From Mxb001 sp044360385 (GTDB lineage: Bacteria; Actinomycetota; Actinomycetes; S36-B12), in assembly GCA_044360385.1 (NCBI GenBank), contig JBIKKK010000076.1, positions 1 to 9,534 on the forward strand: a stretch of DNA of 9,534 nucleotides. Direction: 5' to 3'. The position numbers and the translations under genes are program-made. The notes beneath the pieces were generated by a model. It was not told the DNA's origin. It saw only the letters and a list, made by a program, of their open reading frames with translations, and did not search any database. This document shows positions 5,826 through 9,534 of the stretch, piece by piece (positions within the stretch are counted from its first letter, which is position 1; every line of letters starts with the position of its first letter).

Positions 5826-6428
5826 ATGCGTCGCCTCGTCGTCACGCTCGCGGCTACCGCCGTGGTGGCGGCAGTGCTCTCTCTCGTGCAGGCTGCTAGC
5901 GCATCCCCGACGGCTCCATCCGCCACTCCCTCGTCGCGGACCGCCGAAGCCCCTAACGCCTGGGACACGACAGCCGCGTCCGACGCCTACTCCCGCACCG
6001 TCGTCCCCCGCGCGAGCGCGCAGGGCCGCAAGGGCCAGACGCTCACCGTCACTCCGACCGCACGCCTGGCAGCCACGGGCCAGTCGATCAAGGTGAGAGG
6101 TCGTGGATTCAGCGAACTCGTCGGGGTCTACGTCGGCCTGTGCGTGATGCCGCGCCCCGGAGTCAAGCCCACCCCGTGCGGTGGCGGCGTCGACCAGGAC
6201 GGCAGCTCGCAGGCCTCGGCTTGGATCTCATCGAACCCGCCGCCCTACGGATCGAGTCTTGCCATTCCCTACAAGCGTGGCGGCAAGTTCAGTGTGCGGA
6301 TCAAGGTGATTCCGCGCATCGGCTCCTACGACTGCCGCGTAGTGCGATGTGCGGTGGTGGCCCGCGCCGATCACACCCGCGCGAATGACCGCACCTGGGA
6401 CGTCGCGGTCTCCGTGACGTTCAGATAG
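5826..6428 (+). CDS. Secreted neocarzinostatin-fold protein, candidate haem-uptake partner
   Basis: This 200-residue exported protein has a signal peptide with a probable AxA site (ASA, residues 24-26), then a disordered Ser/Thr/Ala-rich stretch to about 70. Residues 72-199 look like a neocarzinostatin-type beta-sandwich: a VTPTARLAATGQSIKVRGRGF opening, a first Cys pair C106/C118 in a Pro-rich loop (MPRPGVKPTPC), a second close pair C170/C175 (DCRVVRC), and a final AVSVTF strand. Apo-neocarzinostatin has the same order of opening strand, two disulfides and last strand. Related single-domain exported proteins are, from memory, common near actinobacterial haem-uptake genes. The divergent position from hmuT across a shared palindrome supports a role in haem binding or delivery. 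There is no transmembrane anchor or sorting signal, so it may be released. The fold call is moderately sure; the haem role is inference. Confidence 0.75.
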   Translation: MRRLVVTLAATAVVAAVLSLVQAASASPTAPSATPSSRTAEAPNAWDTTAASDAYSRTVVPRASAQGRKGQTLTVTPTARLAATGQSIKVRGRGFSELVGVYVGLCVMPRPGVKPTPCGGGVDQDGSSQASAWISSNPPPYGSSLAIPYKRGGKFSVRIKVIPRIGSYDCRVVRCAVVARADHTRANDRTWDVAVSVTFR

Positions 6429-6476
6429 AGGCCTCTCGCCGTGGAGGGGTGTCCGTTATTCGAATCAGCGCACGAC

Positions 6477-6484
6477 AAGGAGAG
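6477..6484 (+). promoter_or_regulatory. Shine-Dalgarno (AAGGAGAG) fixing the start of the second secreted protein
   Basis: AAGGAGAG precedes the ATG at 6488 with a normal gap (5 nt from GGAG). It selects this ATG over an in-frame GTG at 6449, which has no Shine-Dalgarno and would put 13 polar residues before the signal peptide. It also marks the gene as an internal operon cistron rather than a leaderless one. Confidence 0.8.
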
Positions 6485-6487
6485 CGC

Positions 6488-7264
6488 ATGCGCACGATGA
6501 GAATGGCCGCACTCGGTGCGGCAGTTCTGGCCGTCACGGCCACGAGCCTGACCGCGGCGCAGGTCGCATCGGCCGATGGATTCAGCGTCACGGCCAACGG
6601 CATCGCCAACCGCGGGACCCTCGCGGACCTGCCGCCGAGCTCATCCGTCGCGATGGCCGTGAGCAACCTGCCGGCCAATGTCGGCATCTACGCATTCCAC
6701 TGCCTGGTGCCTCCCCCCGGGGCGCGCCCCGTTCCGACCCGTTGTGATGCCAGCGAGGGCACGCTGATGTACGTCGTCGCCGCTGTTACGGCTCAGACGA
6801 CGACGCGACCCATCGTTGTCAACGCGGAGTTCCTGGGCAAGAACCCCAACCCTCAGGCCGGTGATGACGGCACGACTGCCGTGGATTGCCGTAGGGACAT
6901 GTGCGCGATCTACACACTGGGCGCCGGTGCTCAGAGCGTCAATCCGGCGTACATCACCACCTTCAACACCTCCTTCGCCGAAGTCGGTCCCCGGGCCAAG
7001 GACTGGGCCGTCGCCAAGATCCGCGGACAGGTCATCAAGCGTGCGTGGCAGCCGAGGGTGTCCAACGCTAGGGCGAGCGACTTCGTAGTGACCTTGAAGT
7101 CCGGACTCACGGTGTCGTTGGCTTCGGATGCATGCGAGGTGAGCCAGACCGGCAAGATTCGCGCCCTGAAGAAGTCGGGGACCTGCACGGTGACCATCAC
7201 ATCTCCGGGCGATGACCGGTGGGCTCCCTACGAGCGGGAGATCAGCTTCCGTCTCACCCGGTAG
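6488..7264 (+). CDS. Second secreted neocarzinostatin-like protein with a C-terminal Ig-like domain
   Basis: This 258-residue exported protein has a signal peptide cleaved near ASA-D (29/30). Residues 31-165 repeat the layout of the upstream neighbour: C72/C86 around a Pro-rich loop (LVPPPGARPVPTRC) and a close pair C134/C139 (DCRRDMC). Both proteins share the GxY-x-x-x-C-x-x-P-x-PG-x-(R/K)P pattern, so they look paralogous. Residues 195-258 form a separate Ig-like domain with C216 and C233 (DACEVSQTGKIRALKKSGTC), a motif frequent in actinobacterial surface proteins. The gene begins 59 nt after its neighbour, with its own Shine-Dalgarno and no leaderless -10, so it is probably the second cistron of an operon divergent from hmuTUV. 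It could be a haem-binding or relay protein, or a cell-surface adhesin; nothing in the sequence proves a ligand. Confidence 0.75.
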   Translation: MRTMRMAALGAAVLAVTATSLTAAQVASADGFSVTANGIANRGTLADLPPSSSVAMAVSNLPANVGIYAFHCLVPPPGARPVPTRCDASEGTLMYVVAAVTAQTTTRPIVVNAEFLGKNPNPQAGDDGTTAVDCRRDMCAIYTLGAGAQSVNPAYITTFNTSFAEVGPRAKDWAVAKIRGQVIKRAWQPRVSNARASDFVVTLKSGLTVSLASDACEVSQTGKIRALKKSGTCTVTITSPGDDRWAPYEREISFRLTR

Positions 7265-7278
7265 GTGGACCGAGTGGA

Positions 7279-7854
7279 CTAGCAACGAGGGTTGATGCCG
7301 GCCATGGCGAAGGCAATGGCAGCGTCAACCTCGTCGTCCGCTGGACGCCCGGCCTCGATGTGTCGTGTCGCCATCTCGATCACGCTCCAGATGTAGGCGG
7401 CGATGCGGTCGGCATCGGCGACGTCCAGGTCGCCTAGCGCGGCGTGTACGGGTGCGGCGAGTTGACGGTGGAGCGACTGCACCTGGGCGCGGCGTACAGG
7501 TGGCAGGGTGGCGCCGCCCGCGGCGCGCACAAGCGCATGGCGACCGTCGGCGACGTAGGCCAGGGATGCGCGGATCCATGTCTCGAGGCGCGCACGAGGG
7601 TCCTCGATGTCGGCGACCGTGGCATCAAGGTGGTCGATCCACGCGGTGAGCTCGTCGACCACGACGTCGGCGATGAGGTCGGCGGCGGATCGGTAGTACT
7701 CGTAGACCGCGGAGCGTGACAGGCCCGTGCGCTCGGCGACGACGCCCATGGTCACCGTGCCGGACTCGCGCATAACGCTGGCGGCCGCCTCCACGAGAGC
7801 ATCGCGGCGACGCTCGCGATGCTCTGCGAGGGTGGGAGCGGCGATCCTGGGCAC
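7279..7854 (-). CDS. TetR family transcriptional regulator
   Basis: This 191-residue protein has a typical TetR N-terminal DNA-binding domain. RRDALVEAAASVMRE (helix 1, about 16-30) is followed by TMGVVAERTGLSRSAVYEYY (35-54), the helix-turn-helix, and SAADLIADVVVDEL. Residues 70-190 are a helical ligand-binding and dimerisation domain that I cannot assign to a subgroup. The GTG at 7854 was chosen because it precedes the HTH by the usual distance and a CACGAT hexamer ends 6 nt upstream. The longer open frame to 8406 runs antisense through the next gene and is not credible. It is divergent from the tandem membrane-protein genes, with a palindromic cluster in between, so it most likely represses itself and them. 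It is convergent with the secreted-protein operon, 14 bp apart, with no visible terminator. Confidence 0.85.
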   Translation of the reverse strand: MPRIAAPTLAEHRERRRDALVEAAASVMRESGTVTMGVVAERTGLSRSAVYEYYRSAADLIADVVVDELTAWIDHLDATVADIEDPRARLETWIRASLAYVADGRHALVRAAGGATLPPVRRAQVQSLHRQLAAPVHAALGDLDVADADRIAAYIWSVIEMATRHIEAGRPADDEVDAAIAFAMAGINPRC

Positions 7855-7860
7855 GACTTC

Positions 7861-7866
7861 ATCGTG
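7861..7866 (-). promoter_or_regulatory. Putative leaderless -10 (CACGAT) for the tetR-type gene
   Basis: CACGAT on the minus strand ends 6 nt before the GTG at 7854. It keeps the A at position 2 and T at position 6 seen in the other genes here, but is a poor TATAAT match. Confidence 0.3.
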
Positions 7867-7916
7867 CCACGGAAGCCCGCATCCCTCATCTCGAGAAGGA
7901 GCGCTCAGGCTCGAGT

Positions 7917-7935
7917 GTGTGCCTGCACACGTGTG
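7917..7935. promoter_or_regulatory. Overlapping palindromes, candidate TetR operator
   Basis: GTGTGC-CT-GCACAC (7917-7930) is a perfect inverted repeat. It overlaps a second perfect one, CACAC-GTGTG (7926-7935), so three half-sites are packed into 19 bp. The cluster covers the expected -35 zone of the rightward membrane-protein gene and lies about 70 bp upstream of the leftward regulator. That fits repression by the adjacent TetR protein. Confidence 0.45.
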
Positions 7936-7953
7936 GCACTCCCCACCAGGGTG

Positions 7954-7959
7954 CAGACT
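7954..7959 (+). promoter_or_regulatory. Putative leaderless -10 (CAGACT) for the first membrane-protein gene
   Basis: CAGACT ends 6 nt before the GTG at 7966. The same string GCAGACTGACGC precedes the duplicated gene downstream, so the duplication carried its promoter and the element is conserved between copies. Confidence 0.45.
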
Positions 7960-7965
7960 GACGCC

Positions 7966-8379
7966 GTGGAGCCGCGCGGCTGGTGGACCGTGATTATCAC
8001 CGCACTGGCAGGTCCCCTCGGCAGCATCGGATTGGGCCTGGGTCTCGCGCGCTGGGCGGATGCGACCACGGGGGGCATGGCGTCTCTCGCGGGGGGAGTC
8101 GTGGGCCTCTGGCTGGGCGCGCCACTCGCGGCGTTCGTCGTCTTCGTGATCTGTCTCATCACGCTCATGAGAGAGCGGCCGCTGCGCCGGTGGATCGCCG
8201 TGCTCGTGATGCTTGCCGCAGTGCTCGCCGAGGCGATCATTGTGCTTATCGGCCTGCGGGTGACAGTCGGCATGCCCACTCCCGAGATCGGTCTCGTCGT
8301 CGTGGCGATCATCGCGGTGGGCGCGCTGGGCGGCGGGGCCTACCTCGCGCTCAGGGCCGCGGCTCGTCAGGCCGGCTAG
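7966..8379 (+). CDS. Small four-helix membrane protein, copy 1 of a tandem pair
   Basis: This 137-residue integral membrane protein has four predicted hydrophobic helices at about 7-28, 39-68, 75-98 and 107-129. A short basic cytoplasmic-type loop (RERPLRRW, 69-76) lies between helices 2 and 3. It starts EPRGWWTVIITALAGPLGS, closely matching the start of the next gene, which fixes the GTG at 7966. The longer in-frame ORF from 7819 would add 49 residues absent from the paralog and would read through the putative operators. I do not recognise a named family. It is divergent from a TetR regulator, a common arrangement for small membrane proteins tied to stress or drug response, but there are no transport motifs to support any specific function. 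Confidence 0.75.
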   Translation: MEPRGWWTVIITALAGPLGSIGLGLGLARWADATTGGMASLAGGVVGLWLGAPLAAFVVFVICLITLMRERPLRRWIAVLVMLAAVLAEAIIVLIGLRVTVGMPTPEIGLVVVAIIAVGALGGGAYLALRAAARQAG

Positions 8380-8421
8380 GCGCTCCCGTCGGGCTGCGTC
8401 GCGCATCCGCTCCGCACCCGG

Positions 8422-8427
8422 CAGACT
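8422..8427 (+). promoter_or_regulatory. Putative leaderless -10 (CAGACT) for the second membrane-protein gene
   Basis: Identical to the element upstream of copy 1, and again 6 nt before the start codon (ATG 8434). The palindrome cluster found before copy 1 is not repeated here, so the two copies may be controlled differently. Confidence 0.4.
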
Positions 8428-8433
8428 GACGCT

Positions 8434-8823
8434 ATGGAATCCCGTGGCTGGTGGACGGTTGGACTCACCGCACTGGCCGGACCCCTGGGTGCGGTCGCGG
8501 GTGCCTTCCTCCTCTACACCGTCGGGGGAAGCTTCGGCCTTGCCGCCGGGGTGGGCGGTCTCATCCTCGGCGGGCCGCTTGCCGCCGTCATCGTCTTCGG
8601 CGTATGCCTGCTGACTCTCCTCAAGGACTGGGGCCTCAAGGGGCGCTTGGCGATGTCACTCATGGTGGCCGCCGCACTGATGGACGCCATCATCATCGTG
8701 CTCGCGTTGCGCGCGATCGGTGGCTCGTCGTTTGCCGATGTGGCGCTCTTCGGTGTCGGGATCATGTCGATGGCGGTCCTCGGCGCGGGCGCGCACGTGG
8801 CCATCTCGACGGCGGACAAGTAG
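8434..8823 (+). CDS. Small four-helix membrane protein, copy 2 of a tandem pair
   Basis: This 129-residue paralog of the preceding gene shares the opening ESRGWWTVGLTALAGPLGA, the G-rich second helix ending in GGPLAAVIVFGVCLLTLL, the third helix and a fourth helix ending in GAGAHVA. Its cytoplasmic-type loop is KDWGLKGR instead of RERPLRRW. Predicted helices are at about 8-29, 35-63, 71-93 and 103-125. There is no signal peptide beyond the first helix. It lies 54 bp after copy 1 with its own putative -10 and no Shine-Dalgarno, so it may be transcribed separately as well as by read-through. The duplication is old enough for substantial divergence. Function is unknown. Confidence 0.78.
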   Translation: MESRGWWTVGLTALAGPLGAVAGAFLLYTVGGSFGLAAGVGGLILGGPLAAVIVFGVCLLTLLKDWGLKGRLAMSLMVAAALMDAIIIVLALRAIGGSSFADVALFGVGIMSMAVLGAGAHVAISTADK

Positions 8824-8886
8824 TCACCCGACGCTGCCGTCTCCTGAACTTCACCCTGTGTCCAGCCAGGTTTCACTTCGCCGTGC

Positions 8887-8892
8887 CAGGGT
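8887..8892 (+). promoter_or_regulatory. Putative leaderless -10 (CAGGGT) for the lipoprotein gene
   Basis: CAGGGT ends 6 nt before the ATG at 8899, with A at position 2 and T at position 6. It is a weak TATAAT match; support comes mainly from the same geometry at the other genes. Confidence 0.3.
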
Positions 8893-8898
8893 CCACGC

Positions 8899-9381
8899 AT
8901 GACCAGGCATCCGATTGCCCGCGGCGTCACGGCGTACGTGGGCGGACTCCTCATCGGGCTGGCGCCCTTCGCACTGACGGCCTGCACGTCGGCGCAGCAG
9001 GCCGAGCAGGCCGCGGAGCCGAGTGCGTCTGTGCAGTGCGGGACCGTCCTTGCGAGCGTGGCCGCGCTCGAGGACGCCTACGACCAGCTCGACGCCGGTA
9101 TTGCGGCAGGGGAGACCCCCACCAACCTCCAGCCCATCGGCGCGCGGATCAACAGCCTCACCTTCGATGCCGTCAACCAGCTCCAGGGCGCGTCCAAGGA
9201 GTCGCTCACGACAGTGCAGACGGCCGCGCAACGGATCGTCGACACGCTCGTCCAGGCCCAGGGAGCGGGCACGACGGGTGACGCGCTCGCCCAGGAGCTC
9301 GCGTCAGTGCGACCCGAGGGACTCGACGCTGCTGTGGCCGACCTGACGGCATTCGCTCAAGAGGCGTGCGCCGGAAAGTGA
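8899..9381 (+). CDS. Small helical lipoprotein of unknown function
   Basis: This 160-residue exported lipoprotein has an N-terminal hydrophobic segment ending in lipobox LTAC (C29), then a short Gln/Glu/Ala-rich tether. The mature part is almost entirely helix-forming: about 46-70 (CGTVLASVAALEDAYDQLDAG), 77-120 (rich in Leu, Gln and Ala heptads) and 126-156. Only two cysteines remain after the lipid-anchored one, C47 near the start and C157 four residues from the end, so a disulfide tying the ends of a helical bundle is plausible. I do not recognise the family and see no catalytic motif. It follows the tandem membrane-protein genes by 75 bp with its own putative leaderless -10, and it converges on the gene at the right edge. 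Confidence 0.75.
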   Translation: MTRHPIARGVTAYVGGLLIGLAPFALTACTSAQQAEQAAEPSASVQCGTVLASVAALEDAYDQLDAGIAAGETPTNLQPIGARINSLTFDAVNQLQGASKESLTTVQTAAQRIVDTLVQAQGAGTTGDALAQELASVRPEGLDAAVADLTAFAQEACAGK

Positions 9382-9394
9382 TGTGCCCTTAGTG

Positions 9395-9413
9395 GTGAGC
9401 ACGTGGTGCGCAC
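9395..9413. terminator. Weak hairpin in the convergent intergenic gap
   Basis: GTGAGCAC-gtg-GTGCGCAC can form an 8-bp stem with one A/G mismatch in the 48-bp gap between two convergent stops. There is no T tract on either side. A 9-bp direct repeat (GATGTGCCC) flanks it at 9380-9388 and 9416-9424. It is a possible bidirectional terminator, low confidence. Confidence 0.25.
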
Positions 9414-9429
9414 GCGATGTGCCCGTCGC

Positions 9430-9534
9430 TCACGCGTCGGGCGTGCTCGCGTCGACGCTCGTGTGCGCGGCAGGAATGGAGCCGAGGCGACCGGCCTGAT
9501 GGTCCTCGAAGGCCTGCATGAGCTCGGCCTTGGT
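9430..9534 (-). CDS. C-terminal tail of a leftward gene, pirin-like (partial)
   Basis: Reading the minus strand from the window edge gives 34 codons ending in TGA at 9432-9430. The visible peptide starts TKAELMQAFEDHQAGRLGSI and ends in a polar tail (TSVDASTPDA). The segment resembles, from memory, the C-terminus of pirin-family cupins, where an MNT(K/R)xEL..AF.D.QAGR helix closes the second cupin barrel. Codon usage is consistent with a real gene. No catalytic or metal-binding residues fall in the visible part, so the identification is tentative. Confidence 0.5.
   Translation of the reverse strand, partial: TKAELMQAFEDHQAGRLGSIPAAHTSVDASTPDA

Noticed and set aside
4969..6096. Rightward open frame through the hmuT repeats, giving SVASVG-type repeats
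   Set aside because: It is antisense to the hmuT coding sequence and crosses the divergent promoter; the repeat pattern simply mirrors the 18-bp units.
6427..6436. AGAGGCCTCT palindrome at the end of the first secreted-protein gene
   Set aside because: It is only 10 bp with no loop or T tract and overlaps the stop codon; too weak to call a terminator.
5826..7264. Calling the secreted pair htaA/htaB
   Set aside because: The gene position fits, but I see no HtaA (CR-type) domain in either protein, so the names would be unsupported.
7819..7965. Upstream start for the first membrane-protein gene
   Set aside because: It has no counterpart in the tandem paralog and would overlap the TetR gene start and the operator-like palindromes.
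7855..8406. N-terminal extension of the TetR gene
   Set aside because: The extension lies antisense to the first membrane-protein gene and is Arg/His/Glu-rich junk. TetR proteins start shortly before the HTH.

Overview
The window looks like a chromosomal segment from a high-GC actinobacterium. The evidence is strongly G/C-biased third codon positions, many GTG starts, an HmuTUV haem importer of the corynebacterial type, actinobacterial-style secreted proteins, and initiation that mostly lacks Shine-Dalgarno sequences and looks leaderless. It holds 13 genes: 11 complete, one cut at the left edge and one cut at the right edge. I see no rRNA, tRNA, CRISPR array, insertion sequence or phage gene.

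Layout: (1) 1-52, the first 17 codons of an unidentified leftward gene. (2) 53-302, a divergent intergenic region with a 13-bp palindrome and two tandem 45-bp units, each carrying a DnaA-box-like TATCCACA. (3) 303-2814, a tightly coupled rightward trio: a PhyH-type Fe(II)/2-oxoglutarate dioxygenase, a Sec-secreted beta-propeller-like protein and a hotdog acyl-CoA thioesterase, joined by GTGA overlaps. (4) 2816-5720, the leftward hmuTUV haem ABC importer, joined by ATGA overlaps. Its lipoprotein HmuT carries five tandem six-residue repeats (ATLPTD) where the helix joining the two lobes is expected. (5) 5721-5825, a divergent promoter region with a 33-bp imperfect palindrome whose centre is 53 nt from both flanking start codons. 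(6) 5826-7264, two rightward secreted proteins, each with a predicted neocarzinostatin-like two-disulfide beta-sandwich; they probably form an operon and are probable surface partners of the haem importer. (7) 7279-7854, a leftward TetR regulator, divergent from (8) 7966-8823, two tandemly duplicated small four-helix membrane proteins. (9) 8899-9381, a small helical lipoprotein. (10) 9430-9534, the C-terminal tail of a leftward gene that resembles pirin.

How they fit together: the clearest functional unit is the haem module. HmuT should capture haem at the membrane, HmuU/HmuV import it, and the two divergent secreted proteins are candidates for upstream haem capture or relay in a locus where I see no HtaA-type domain. 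The shared, centred palindrome suggests that both arms answer to one regulator. The dioxygenase and thioesterase may both act on an acyl-CoA or related carboxylate; the secreted protein between them has no obvious biochemical link.

A pattern runs across the window. All eight genes with free-standing starts and no Shine-Dalgarno have a hexamer of form NANNNT ending exactly 6 nt before the start codon, as expected for leaderless mRNAs. The exceptions are the four genes that overlap an upstream stop and the one internal operon gene, which has a clear Shine-Dalgarno.
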